Assembly (NCBI GenBank): GCA_037045225.1 | Contig: JBAOHZ010000009.1 | Span: forward strand, 1,736,001 to 1,800,000 | Source of the DNA: Nitrospira sp. | GTDB taxonomy: Bacteria > Nitrospirota > Nitrospiria > Nitrospirales > Nitrospiraceae | Length of the DNA: 64,000 bases | Direction: 5' to 3' | Part shown: piece by piece, positions 32,827 through 42,269 of the stretch | Position numbering within the stretch: position 1 is the stretch's first letter | Layout: each line of letters begins with the position of its first letter | Notes under the pieces: generated by a model | What the model saw: the letters and a program-made list of their open reading frames with translations, nothing else | Databases searched by the model: none | What the model was told of the DNA's origin: nothing | Made by a program: the position numbers and the translations under genes

Positions 32827-35800
32827 CTACTTGGATTTCTCACTGTCGTCAGGGCGTGTTCCGTCAGGCCATGCGACCGAAGGAATCTTCGCCACTACGT
32901 CCAATCGGCTCAGGGCTTCGTTGTCCTTCAAGTCCTGCCCGACACTGTAGAGCACCCCCTTCTGCTTATTCACCAACATGGGGAACCCGGTGAAGGGGTC
33001 GTACACACCTTGCCCGGCCTTGGCAATCCTGGTCATCAGGTCCTGCTCCGGCGGGGTCCGTCGTAACCAGGCCTGTAAGGATGCCAGCCGTAACCGGGCA
33101 TCCGTTTCCATCACTCGCCCGGCATACAGTTCCCATGTGGGAAGGGGATCGAGCCCGACGAGGCTCTCAATGGGATTCACGAATACGTCTCCCAGTCCGT
33201 ACGGCGGAGTACGCACAAACTGAGACTGTTTCGGCAAGTCGGTATACTGCCCTTCCACGGCTGCCTTCTCGGCCGCTTCATAATATTGTGCATAGGCATT
33301 AAACCGGCGCTGCTTCGGCAGCGGTAACACGGCGGCGATGGCGCCGTAGAACGGTCTCGTCCCGGACCGGTCCTCACGCAGCGCCTCATCCAGAGTCCTT
33401 GTGGCCAGCACGAACTGGCTCTGCATCGGCCATCGGACAGACTGTTCAGCCTGTTCGAGCGGCCGGGAAAGTTTCGCCAATCGGCTCACGAATCGGTCCT
33501 CGAGCTCCGGCCGCACCAAGAGCCCTCCCACGACCATGATGTCGTCATTCATCGCGGCACTGGCCAACATTTTCACCGGCAGCGTCTTGGCCTGCCCCAA
33601 CACGGTCCGCCAGGCCGTGAGATCAGTCTCGAGCCGCGTGACTCCGGTGTCGATATCTTGCGCGAATCCCTCAGCCACATAGAGTCGATGGGCAGAGAGA
33701 ATCAGCCCGCAGTTCGGAGTGATTGATTGCCCATATCCCCAATCTTCAAAGGGTTTGGACAGCCACTGCTGGTACCGGCCCATGCTCACCTCGGCCCTGG
33801 AGACCCATGCCTTGATGCCCGTCGCTTCTGCGCGCATCTGCGACGCCGGATCACTCATCTTCATCCACCTGCCGATCGTCTCGGCCGATGCCCCCTGCTC
33901 CCCGCCGGACAACTGTTCTTCCGCACTCAAGCAGGTGTGGGCAACCGCGCGATCGGCGCCGTCTACCCGCCGGTCTATCCCGGCCTGCACAGGATCCTGT
34001 GATGCCGCCGCACCGAATCCAAGGAGGAGGACATATCCGTTCTTGCTAGAATCCTGTAACGTATGCTGCGGGACGGAGGTCATGCTGCGATAAGCCGCGT
34101 TGGGCTGCTCATCCAAGACGAGCCAGGTCAGCGCAACGGCACCGATACCCCCAGCCATGAGAGCCAGCGTGACGCCCACCAGTGCCAGCACCATGACAAC
34201 CAATGAGTGGGTCGTCGACACGCCGGCTCCGACGAGAGACGCCACCACCTCGCCCGTTCGACGCCACACGCCGGCCGTGACCGGCTGACTCACCTTGGAA
34301 CGAACCACAGACGCGGTCGCAGCAACAGGTGTGGAACTCTTTGGTGGATCGAATGAGTGGCCGGTCACCACGACGGTGGCTTCCTGTGCTTCAACGGGCA
34401 ACGAGGACACGGCGGGGACCGTCGTCGAGGCATGCTCGTCATGAGACTCAGCCGGAGCGGGCTCGACCGGCTTCTTGAGCCAGCGTGTCAGCATATTCCC
34501 GGCTCCAACACTCGAAGTCGGTTTTGACGATGAGTCATCCCAAATAATGCGCAAACCTTCATCCACGGCAGACACTGACGCAGACGGAGTCGTCGGAGTA
34601 ATTGCCGGCTCACCGGAAGGAGCCACAGACTCAATGGACGCCGCCACAGCCGGTGCGCTGACGACCGAGTCTTGCATCGGCTCGATCATCGTCAAACCCG
34701 GCACTTCCACTGGCGTCACAATCGGCTCAGGAATCGGTGGAGGTGAAACTGATTTCTGACCCGTCCCTGCCGAGACGAGTGCGGTCTCCACTGTCGCCAC
34801 CACGGAATCGGCTATCGAAGTCGTCACAACTTCAGAAATCCCAGCCACCGCTGTCACGGCCGGTTCCTGTTCCACCGATGCAGGCTTCGGCTCTGGTGCC
34901 GGCAGCACCTCCTGAACCGTCGGCGACAACATCGCCGTCGGCTGAGCTGCTTCGACCGGCTTCTCGTCTATCAGCGAAGACGACATGGCAGCCGCAGGGC
35001 TCTCCACGCCCACCTCTGTGACCGGCGAACTAAGTAGCTGCTGCGCGGGGACGACCACGGCCGGTTCCGGAGCAGGAGACGTCACGTCGGTGCCGGCCGT
35101 AAGGGTGAACTCCGTCACCAGGTCGGTGGGGACAAGCGCAGGCTCGGCCGACACCGTCACCGCGACCGCTTCATCGCCGGCGAGGTGAAAGGGCGGTTCC
35201 ACCGTCTCAGCGATCGTCACATTGGAGGGTGGTTGAGCTTCAACCGGGGCATCGGAAGTTGACTCCTCGGCCACGCTGTACGTCTCTACAGGAATATGAA
35301 TCGGATGTTCATGCGCGGTGATCGGCCTGTCCGGAGACAGATTGCGCAATTCCGAGTCGATAGGTGGAATCGGCTCAACAGAACGATCAACGATCGTCTC
35401 ACCTACGCGAGTCTCTGCAGAAACCGTGGTCTCAGGAACCTGAGGCGCCTCCGACAAAAGCAGAGTAGAGTCCTGGACTGCCACGACCCTCTCGGCAGAA
35501 ACCGACCCGAACTCAGGCTCCGGCTCCTGGGGTAGAATCGTGACGTCGTCGACTTCGATCTGTTCCCATGGCATGGGTGCCGACAAGGATGAGGCGGCCT
35601 CTGCCTGATGGGCCAAGTGATCCGACACCTCCGCCTCAAATAACGAGACCTCTGTCTCTTCCGGCTCGGCCGGAGCCATAAGGAGGTCGGCGGACGGCTC
35701 TGGGACAACTGGATCAGCAACAAGCGGCTCCTCCTTGCCCGACAACGTCTGCGCAGGCGCAGGAGACGTCTGCATAGCCGTGACTGCCGCAAGAATTTCA

Positions 35801-37557
35801 TCCCACGTGAGCCCCGATGCAGTGATGTCGGAGGAATGTGGTGAAGGGGAAGGCTCCGTGGCCGCCCCTGCCTCGATCAGCTGGTCCTCAGCGGGAGACT
35901 CACTCGCCGTTGTGGCCTCGACCGTTCCGTGCGCCAGCACCGTTTCGGCACTGGGGACCGCAGCGTTCGTGTCTTCTTCAATCTGATCCCAGGGCATCGG
36001 CGCGGGAGTGGTCGGCGCTTTGGCAATCGGAACACTACTGGCCTGTGCGAGCAGTTCGATCGTCGGCGTGGCGGTGTCCACCACCGGCGGGAGGATCTCC
36101 ACCTCCCTAGACTGCAGCAGAGCGACGGCCTCCGGCACCTCAGGTTCGGAGCGAGGCGCTTCAGCAAAGACCGGTTCGTCGCTCTCCGGCGGCGGGATTT
36201 CCGTCCCGACCTCTTCAATCTGGTCCCAAGGCATCGGGGCGGGGCTTGCCGGCGCTTGAGTGATCGGATGACTGCTGGTAGCCGGCAGAAGCAATTCAAT
36301 CGTGGAAACTATCGGCTCTGCCGCCGACGACGGAGACTCGACCTCAGCGAACGGTGGAGAGACAAGATTGGTCGCGATGGAGTCCGTCGTTTCTGAGACC
36401 GGAGCCCCCGGTGTAGCGGTCTCTTCGACTTGCTCCCGAGGCATTGGTAGAGGGGTGGCCCGCACTTGGGCAATTGGATCGTGGTCGGATTGCGCCGCCA
36501 CTTCGCTCGTGGCTAGCCCCACTTCAGCAGTCGGTGAAGTAACGCGCTCGGCTGGCTCGACCGAATCGGGAGCCAGCGTGTCGTTGGGAGGCTCCGATTG
36601 CTCGGACTGAATCGGATCTAAATCCGGAGTCGCCAAAAATTCGACGGGGTCCACGTGCTTAGGAGCTTTCGACTCCTCCACGGGGTTCCCCGTGGAGAGC
36701 ATGGTTGCCGGTATATCCTCTGGCTTAGCCTGGCCCAGACCATCCTCGCCCGCCTCTACCGGGAATGAGAAGGGGGCGACTGGAACCATGGTCTCGGAAG
36801 CCGGCGCGACCGCAGCAGCCTGTGTCTCCTCTTGAAATGGGACCTCGCCCAAGGCCGTCTCCAGCTGTTCCCAGGGCATGATCACCGCAGGGTCCGCAGA
36901 AGGAAGAGGCGAATCAGACGAGGCCGGGCTCTGGGAAGACTCGCCGCTGGACTCAGCGACCGCTGGCTTGGGCGTGGCCTGCAGGACCTGCCCCGTCACC
37001 GTGTCGAACAGAGCCGCAAAACGGAAGGCCACCGGACTCCCTGGAGCGATCGACCGAATCTTCGCAAAGAGATCACTCGCCCGATTGGGATTGTCGGTGT
37101 CCGGATCTTCCAGCAACACCTCCACAGCCTTTCCGTACTCAGCCACGGCCGCCATGACATCGCCCTTATCTTCATACACACGGCCTAACATTTCCAGGAA
37201 GGGGACATAGCGTGGGCCAGCCGTCAGGTATTCCCGCAACAGTGATTCCGCCAGCCAGTAGTCCTGCCGTTCCATCGCCTCTCTCGCCAACGATTCGAAC
37301 GCCGTCCGAGCGCTCATGAGACTGCCGAGCCGCAAGTGGAGCGTGGCGAACAGGTGCCGCCCTTCAGCGTTGAGTGGATCGAGTGCGAGCAGATCTTTGA
37401 GCACGGCAGACGCCCGGCCGTACTTGCCGGCGTTCATTTGCGTAATGGCATCTTCGAGCAGCGCTGACTTCTTGTTGTAGCCAAAGCTGACCTTTTTCGG
37501 AGCTTTCGATGGGCTCTTCTTGTCGGGTTTGAGCGGGTTTTTCTTATCGTGTCGCAC
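32827..37557 (-). CDS. Giant TPR / PMPW-repeat single-pass membrane protein of unknown function
   Basis: The protein has 1576 residues. Residues 1-25 are Lys-rich, and residues ~30-185 are TPR-like helices (LEDAITQMNAGKYGRASAVLKDLLALDP). Residues ~200-1110 are Pro/Glu/Ala/Ser/Thr-rich, probably disordered and acidic, and contain a short motif PMPW(D/E)Q(I/L)E at about 227, 442, 521 and 662, with variants at 372 (PMPREQVE) and ~583 (LTWDEI). A transmembrane helix lies at ~1117-1149. The C-terminal ~425 residues form an ordered, probably extracytoplasmic domain ending in YDPFTGFPMLVNKQKGVLYS. I know no family for the whole protein. Confidence 0.75.
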   Translation of the reverse strand: MRHDKKNPLKPDKKSPSKAPKKVSFGYNKKSALLEDAITQMNAGKYGRASAVLKDLLALDPLNAEGRHLFATLHLRLGSLMSARTAFESLAREAMERQDYWLAESLLREYLTAGPRYVPFLEMLGRVYEDKGDVMAAVAEYGKAVEVLLEDPDTDNPNRASDLFAKIRSIAPGSPVAFRFAALFDTVTGQVLQATPKPAVAESSGESSQSPASSDSPLPSADPAVIMPWEQLETALGEVPFQEETQAAAVAPASETMVPVAPFSFPVEAGEDGLGQAKPEDIPATMLSTGNPVEESKAPKHVDPVEFLATPDLDPIQSEQSEPPNDTLAPDSVEPAERVTSPTAEVGLATSEVAAQSDHDPIAQVRATPLPMPREQVEETATPGAPVSETTDSIATNLVSPPFAEVESPSSAAEPIVSTIELLLPATSSHPITQAPASPAPMPWDQIEEVGTEIPPPESDEPVFAEAPRSEPEVPEAVALLQSREVEILPPVVDTATPTIELLAQASSVPIAKAPTTPAPMPWDQIEEDTNAAVPSAETVLAHGTVEATTASESPAEDQLIEAGAATEPSPSPHSSDITASGLTWDEILAAVTAMQTSPAPAQTLSGKEEPLVADPVVPEPSADLLMAPAEPEETEVSLFEAEVSDHLAHQAEAASSLSAPMPWEQIEVDDVTILPQEPEPEFGSVSAERVVAVQDSTLLLSEAPQVPETTVSAETRVGETIVDRSVEPIPPIDSELRNLSPDRPITAHEHPIHIPVETYSVAEESTSDAPVEAQPPSNVTIAETVEPPFHLAGDEAVAVTVSAEPALVPTDLVTEFTLTAGTDVTSPAPEPAVVVPAQQLLSSPVTEVGVESPAAAMSSSLIDEKPVEAAQPTAMLSPTVQEVLPAPEPKPASVEQEPAVTAVAGISEVVTTSIADSVVATVETALVSAGTGQKSVSPPPIPEPIVTPVEVPGLTMIEPMQDSVVSAPAVAASIESVAPSGEPAITPTTPSASVSAVDEGLRIIWDDSSSKPTSSVGAGNMLTRWLKKPVEPAPAESHDEHASTTVPAVSSLPVEAQEATVVVTGHSFDPPKSSTPVAATASVVRSKVSQPVTAGVWRRTGEVVASLVGAGVSTTHSLVVMVLALVGVTLALMAGGIGAVALTWLVLDEQPNAAYRSMTSVPQHTLQDSSKNGYVLLLGFGAAASQDPVQAGIDRRVDGADRAVAHTCLSAEEQLSGGEQGASAETIGRWMKMSDPASQMRAEATGIKAWVSRAEVSMGRYQQWLSKPFEDWGYGQSITPNCGLILSAHRLYVAEGFAQDIDTGVTRLETDLTAWRTVLGQAKTLPVKMLASAAMNDDIMVVGGLLVRPELEDRFVSRLAKLSRPLEQAEQSVRWPMQSQFVLATRTLDEALREDRSGTRPFYGAIAAVLPLPKQRRFNAYAQYYEAAEKAAVEGQYTDLPKQSQFVRTPPYGLGDVFVNPIESLVGLDPLPTWELYAGRVMETDARLRLASLQAWLRRTPPEQDLMTRIAKAGQGVYDPFTGFPMLVNKQKGVLYSVGQDLKDNEALSRLDVVAKIPSVAWPDGTRPDDSEKSK

Positions 37558-38109
37558 GGCACCAACCTGTAACTACTTGATACGTTTCAGCATTCTCAAC
37601 ATGTGATCACTATGAAATCGACTGGGGGGATGATCAGACGGACATGCCACTGCACTCGAGAACAACACGGTACGGGAACAGGAGGAAGGGTCTTGTCCAC
37701 TAGATGGTCCTCTTCCGAGCCCGGATGCGCTGATGCCCCTGGATGGGGACCTTCACCCGCCTTCCCCTTCAACCAGGGATCTGACACAGCAATGTGCCTA
37801 TCCTTTTCGGTATTTCTCGGTCCGATCTTGATTGGGGATTCCCCTGTGCCTGTTCCGACACAGCCCCTTGCATCAACTTGACACAAGCCAACGTCGTCGG
37901 GACCAGAACCTACGAGTCTCCCACGGTGATCTTCGATGGGTGCGCGGACCGGTCGGAACACCGGAGCCGCCCACACCGTCGTCGAGTTCGGGAAACACAG
38001 TTGCAGGCCAGTGCTGCCCCGTAACCAATGAGGAAAACTGGCCGCGTTGCCGAGAAGGGTGGTGATCTACATCCGGAGGTTCCGTATACTGGACTCAAGG
38101 AGTATCCCG
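37558..38109. other. Intergenic region between the PMPW gene and mpgP
   Basis: These 552 bp separate divergent genes and should hold the promoters of both. For mpgP there is a TATACT (38085-38090) with a weak -35 17 bp upstream (GTGATC). I see no convincing gene; the longest frames lack plausible starts and protein features. Nothing clear was found for the PMPW gene. Confidence 0.45.
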
Positions 38110-38940
38110 TTGCCCCAGCGCCACATCCTCATCCTCACCGACCTCGACGGAAGCCTGCTCGACGCCACCACGTATTCCTACGACGCCGCGGTGGATGCGC
38201 TCTCGGCTATCCAGACAACAGGCGCGACCCTTATTTTGGTGTCGAGCAAGACCCGATCGGAAATGGAGCCGCTTCGGCTTCGCCTCCACAATCACCATCC
38301 CTTTATCGTCGAAAACGGTGGTGGGCTGTTCATTCCCAAGGGCTCTTTTCCATTTCCCTTGGAGGGAGCAACGGCCAACGGGGAATATGAGGTAGTCGCG
38401 ATCGGAACCCCCTATGCCAAATTACGGGAGGCGCTGAACGCCATTCGTCAAGAGCTCGGTTGTCGTCTGCAGGGATTTGGAGATCTCTCCCCCAGCGAGA
38501 TATCCCATCTCACAGGACTGTCTCCCGAGGAGACCCTGCATGCGCTCCACCGGGAATACGACGAGCCGTTTGTCGTTGAGGGAAACGGAGTGGCCTGGCC
38601 CCGCCTGCTGGCTGCGGCGGAAACACGCGGTCTACGCATGACGCGAGGAGGGCGGTTTTATCACTTGATGGGAGATAACGATAAGGGGGTTGCGAGTCGA
38701 CGACTCATTGCCTGGTATATGCAGGCCGCACAGCAGGAACAGCGCATCTTAACCACCGTCGGGATCGGAGACAGCCTGAACGACCTCCCCATGCTCGAAG
38801 CCGTAGACTATCCCATCCTCGTCCGGAGGCCGGATGGCTCCTACGACCCGGACGTGCAGCTTCCCCACCTCACCCGCGCCGAAGGGGTGGGACCGGTAGG
38901 ATGGAACCGCAGCCTCATGGATCTCCTGCCGACTCTTTGA
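38110..38940 (+). CDS. mpgP: Mannosyl-3-phosphoglycerate phosphatase family HAD enzyme
   Basis: This ~276-residue HAD phosphatase of the Cof/MPGP type has motif I LTDLDGSLLDA (Asp11, Asp13), motif II in LVSSKTRSEME, and the final motif GIGDSLNDLPML. FIVENGGGLFIPKG is typical of mannosyl-3-phosphoglycerate phosphatases, which release mannosylglycerate, a compatible solute, from its phosphate. The TTG at 38110 was chosen because AAGGAG stands 7 nt before it. A phosphoglycerate-type glycosyltransferase lies 1.1 kb away on the other strand. Whether the sugar is mannose or glucose cannot be decided here. Confidence 0.85.
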   Translation: MPQRHILILTDLDGSLLDATTYSYDAAVDALSAIQTTGATLILVSSKTRSEMEPLRLRLHNHHPFIVENGGGLFIPKGSFPFPLEGATANGEYEVVAIGTPYAKLREALNAIRQELGCRLQGFGDLSPSEISHLTGLSPEETLHALHREYDEPFVVEGNGVAWPRLLAAAETRGLRMTRGGRFYHLMGDNDKGVASRRLIAWYMQAAQQEQRILTTVGIGDSLNDLPMLEAVDYPILVRRPDGSYDPDVQLPHLTRAEGVGPVGWNRSLMDLLPTL

Positions 38941-38998
38941 CGATCGGCCGAACGGCACTCCGGCAGCACTCTGACCCAACGCCGAAATGAACGAGGCA

Positions 38999-39223
38999 CT
39001 AGTTTCCTTTCGGCGGCGCATCGGCGCGCCGCGGGAATTGAATGCCAGCCAAGAGCCCACCGGCAAATCCCAGCCCAACAGCCAAGGCCACCAGCCCCAC
39101 GAGCGATCGATTGAACACAAACGGGTTTTGACGCCGGTGCGGATAGCGGGGAACGGCCGCCTCGCCGCCCAACCAGCGACGCGCCTTCGCCTCTCCATCA
39201 ATTTCCGAGATTTTATTCTTCAT
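38999..39223 (-). CDS. Small single-pass membrane protein
   Basis: This 74-residue protein has a charged N-terminal half, one transmembrane helix (LVGLVALAVGLGFAGGLLAG) and a short basic tail. It is not recognised as a family. It lies 41 bp downstream of the mechanosensitive-channel-like gene on the same strand and may be co-transcribed, perhaps as a small partner of that protein. Confidence 0.55.
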   Translation of the reverse strand: MKNKISEIDGEAKARRWLGGEAAVPRYPHRRQNPFVFNRSLVGLVALAVGLGFAGGLLAGIQFPRRADAPPKGN

Positions 39224-39264
39224 GCCCTGTCCTTTATGATCGAGGCGCTGAACCAGCTCGCCCG

Positions 39265-39972
39265 TTACAGGTGGCGCAAGTCATCGGGCTTCCCGTCTCG
39301 CATACGAACGGAAAGTCCCCGTTCGAGATAGTCCTTCGCCAAATCTTTTGCGCCGAGCCCGAAGGCCAGCGCGCCAGCTAACACAACCCCTCCCAGTGTA
39401 ATGCCAAATCCCACCACCACAATGTTTTGTGCAATACCGAGCTGCTCCAGCGCCATGGCTACGGCCAAGAGCTGAATGCCCCACCGCGAACACGTCGCCA
39501 CTAATCGCGCAGGGGGCAACCCCGCGTTGACCGCGGCGATCAACACCGCCTGGGAGACAAAGTTGGAGAGCAACCAGCCCGCGACGAGAATAAGACCCGC
39601 CGTCACGAGATGCGGTACATAGGCCAGGAACGATTTGGCAAAATCGTTGATCGGCTGGAGATTCAGCGCGCCCAGCGCGGCGACCGTCGCAAAAATCATG
39701 ACTAACCAATAGGCCGCTTGCCCCACCAACCGCGAGGGGTCGGTCTTGACGCCGCCGCGCAGCAAGGCGCCCGTCACTCCCAGTCGATCAAACAATCGAT
39801 CCAACCCAACTACCCGCAACAACCGCTCAAGGGCCTGGCTGGCCGTCCACGCCACCACCAATCCTGCGAAAAAAATGATCGACATCGCCAACAGGCTCGG
39901 CAAAACCGCGAGCACCTGCCGCGCCATCAACTCCAAGGGATCAAGCAGCCCCTTCTCAAAAAACTCCTTCAT
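39265..39972 (-). CDS. Conserved TM-helix (MscS-related/CmpX-like) membrane protein
   Basis: This 235-residue protein has about five hydrophobic helices: LLAMSIIFFAGLVVAWTA, YWLVMIFATVAALGAL, LVTAGLILVAGWLLSNFV, a weaker one near 165, and a Gly/Ala-rich last helix (VVGFGITLGGVVLAGALAFGLGAKDLA). The last helix and the following DYLERG resemble the pore helix and start of MscS-type mechanosensitive channels; the pattern also fits the conserved TM-helix repeat family. No large cytoplasmic domain follows. A pressure-release or ion-leak role is possible and would fit the neighbouring solute genes. Confidence 0.72.
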   Translation of the reverse strand: MKEFFEKGLLDPLELMARQVLAVLPSLLAMSIIFFAGLVVAWTASQALERLLRVVGLDRLFDRLGVTGALLRGGVKTDPSRLVGQAAYWLVMIFATVAALGALNLQPINDFAKSFLAYVPHLVTAGLILVAGWLLSNFVSQAVLIAAVNAGLPPARLVATCSRWGIQLLAVAMALEQLGIAQNIVVVGFGITLGGVVLAGALAFGLGAKDLAKDYLERGLSVRMRDGKPDDLRHL

Positions 39973-40029
39973 GTTTCCCTCCTCCGGCCTCTTCTGCAGC
40001 CTGCCTTCAGATGGATCGCCTCGCGAATA

Positions 40030-41331
40030 TCAACTGGCATGGGGCTCATTCCAGCGAGCCACCAGGTAGGACTTATCCTTTTCAAACGCCTGGCACAGCG
40101 CTTCAATGCGGCCTTCGGCTTCACTCGATGTGAGCCCCTGCGTATCCAGCACAAACGACGCGGTTCGCCCCAGATACAGGGGGGTGAAGGCCTTCAACAC
40201 ATGATCGAGCGGCAGCACCCGGTTGCGATACGCGACGGCGGCGTCATACACCACCCGTGCCCACAGGCTGTCGGCGATACGAAAGTCTTGCGCCGAACAG
40301 GTCCCCAGCGGGCGCAGGCTCTGTCGGGTACCGGGAGCAAGAATCTGGTCCCAAATCGTCCCCAGATCACTCAGGCCCTGCCGAAACGTGCTGATCATCC
40401 GATCGACGTTGACATTGACCGGTTCGACGCCGACCTCATACTGAAACCCGAACAACGGCACCGCGTTCGAACCATCGGTTTTCCCCCATACCGCATAATG
40501 ATCTTCCATCAGCGCAAACACGGCGCCGAGCACCTGTACCAGCATGGCCGACAGGTCCGCTGCCGGATCTTTGGGGTTGTGGATCTTTGCGCCCAGAAAA
40601 CTTTGACAGACTCGCGCCCCGCTGGCGATCGCTTCCGTCGTCATCCAAATATCGATGCCGAACTTCGCCACTTCCGACTCCCACACATGTTTATCCAGGT
40701 AGTGCTGGGCTAATTGCCCCGAGAACCCGAAATCGCCACCGATGGGCTGCCTGATCCGGTGACCATAGAGTGTGCGCGTGAGCGGATATACAATGCTATT
40801 CGTGATCGTCCCGTCGTATTTGTGGCGTAGATAATAGGGCGCGACGTAGTCGAACCCCTGCTCGAGCACCGGGCTGACCAGCAACTCAATCCACTCCGGC
40901 GTAATGCTGCGCAGATCAGAATCCACCACGGCGCAAGCCTTGGCCTTCAAGCGACGCGCAATTTCAAAAATCGTTCGAAACGCGCTCCCTTTTCCAGGAA
41001 TGCCATGGTACGGCGTGATGATCTTATGGAGCGAACTCTGTTGGTCACCGATGAAGAGCGTCTTGAGATCGACGACCGCCTGCGTAACCACTTGCTGCGT
41101 GCCGTCGGTCGAGCCACCGTCCGAATTCACCAATACCGCTCGGGCTTCCGGGAAATACTTAGCCAAGCCGGCACTCACCGCCTTGACGACATGCCCGATG
41201 GTTTCGACATTGTTGAAGCTAGGAATACCGACCAAAATATCCGTGTGGGCAAATTGGGCGACCTGCGCTTCAGTTTCAGGCGTCAGCGGGGTGGTATTGG
41301 AAGCGTCAGAAAGTTGAGGGCCAGGAGTCAT
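40030..41331 (-). CDS. Glycosyltransferase resembling glucosyl/mannosyl-3-phosphoglycerate synthase
   Basis: The 433-residue GT-A-fold protein shows DILVGIPSFNNVETIGHVV, NSDGGSTDGT, PGKGSAFRTIFEIA and the metal-binding CAVVDSDLRS (DxD). These features resemble GT81/GT2 enzymes such as glucosyl-3-phosphoglycerate synthase, which joins a sugar to 3-phosphoglycerate. The C-terminal ~200 residues are helical. An mpgP-type phosphatase is coded nearby, so the pair may make glucosyl- or mannosylglycerate. Donor sugar and acceptor are inferred. The ATG at 41331 begins the conserved region; the long upstream frame is not used. Confidence 0.72.
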   Translation of the reverse strand: MTPGPQLSDASNTTPLTPETEAQVAQFAHTDILVGIPSFNNVETIGHVVKAVSAGLAKYFPEARAVLVNSDGGSTDGTQQVVTQAVVDLKTLFIGDQQSSLHKIITPYHGIPGKGSAFRTIFEIARRLKAKACAVVDSDLRSITPEWIELLVSPVLEQGFDYVAPYYLRHKYDGTITNSIVYPLTRTLYGHRIRQPIGGDFGFSGQLAQHYLDKHVWESEVAKFGIDIWMTTEAIASGARVCQSFLGAKIHNPKDPAADLSAMLVQVLGAVFALMEDHYAVWGKTDGSNAVPLFGFQYEVGVEPVNVNVDRMISTFRQGLSDLGTIWDQILAPGTRQSLRPLGTCSAQDFRIADSLWARVVYDAAVAYRNRVLPLDHVLKAFTPLYLGRTASFVLDTQGLTSSEAEGRIEALCQAFEKDKSYLVARWNEPHAS

Positions 41332-41673
41332 ACGTTCCGTCTCGCACGCCTCCGCCCTGGCAAACCATGGATGACATGACTCAACTGGATCGGCGAAGGG
41401 CTCGTGGATGTGACACGGTGCTAAGCTAAGAGACACCATCTTGCCTGATGATGTCAAGCAATCCTGCCGCGACACCGAGGGAACGGCTTCGACATCTCGT
41501 TCGATTATCGGCGCAGACCTCAGACTGACCCACCGTTTCATCGACGAGCGCACCTGCCCCGACTCCATTGAGCGAAGGCGAACCCTCAATGATGTAGATC
41601 GCATATAAACGACAACCGGAACAGGCAGGCGAGGAAAACGCACGAGGGCAAGCGGGGCGCGAGGGGAAAACGG
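41332..41673. other. Upstream region of the glycosyltransferase gene
   Basis: These 342 bp contain an open frame joined to the glycosyltransferase but no protein-like features. On the minus strand there is a perfect TTGACA (complement of 41452-41457), without a convincing -10 at the correct distance. I see no other structure. Confidence 0.4.
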
Positions 41674-42039
41674 TTATCCAGGGTCGGAAATGACGATCTG
41701 TTCGTTTCGATCCGTGCTGAAAGCAGGTACGCTATCGTGGGCACTGACAAAGTCACTCAAACGGAGTTGGTCATCGGCATCCATTAAGATGGGATCAACC
41801 CCCAGCTTTGACTCGCTGGCCCAGCGGATTGTGGCCAGTCTCACGGAGAGGGGTTTAGGCTGTCCTGGAATGTGCAGGTGCAGTTGGAGAAGATCTCCCG
41901 CTTGCAACCCTTTGAGTCCGGTCCGTGACCATCCCGGGATCGAGAGATCCAGCATCCGGCCGTTCCACACCAACAGCCCCTCCTCGGAACGTGATCCAGT
42001 GCACTCGATGATAAAACGTGGGCGATTCTGTCGTTCCAT
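41674..42039 (-). CDS. PilZ-like domain protein, N-terminal motif degenerate
   Basis: This ~121-residue protein has a PilZ-type beta-barrel pattern: MLDLSIPGWSRTGLKGLQAGDLLQLHLHIPGQ, then LATIRWASESKLGVDPI. The D-x-S-x-x-G motif (DLSIPG) is present. The N-terminal R-x3-R needed for c-di-GMP binding is not clear: the start reads MERQNRPRF. It may therefore not bind c-di-GMP. GGAGG lies before the ATG at 42039. It is the last of three PilZ genes on this strand. Confidence 0.7.
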   Translation of the reverse strand: MERQNRPRFIIECTGSRSEEGLLVWNGRMLDLSIPGWSRTGLKGLQAGDLLQLHLHIPGQPKPLSVRLATIRWASESKLGVDPILMDADDQLRLSDFVSAHDSVPAFSTDRNEQIVISDPG

Positions 42040-42269
42040 CCATTCCTCCAAACAAACGCCTCGGCAGAATATGAAAAACCACGAATAGCCCGATAGTCCC
42101 CGAAAGTGGGGGGGGATCCCCGGCTCAGGCAAACTGACCCGGTACACGGAGGACCGTGCTATCGCGGACAGAATTCTGTAATGGGGCAGAAGAAATGGAA
42201 CAGGCTGGTGAGAACTAGCAACCCGACTGAACCTGACGCTCGAAGGAACACCGATGAAGAATCACGGGC

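Noticed and set aside
32827..37557. Repeats in the PMPW gene as a CRISPR or tandem DNA repeat
   Set aside because: The repeats are short at the protein level, unevenly spaced and varied at the DNA level, inside one open frame.
37603..37881. Possible small gene in the gap before mpgP
   Set aside because: No ribosome-binding site, no coherent codon pattern and no protein-like features; more likely regulatory DNA.
41452..41457. Perfect TTGACA on the minus strand before the glycosyltransferase gene
   Set aside because: No convincing -10 hexamer lies 16-18 bp downstream, so a promoter call is not justified.
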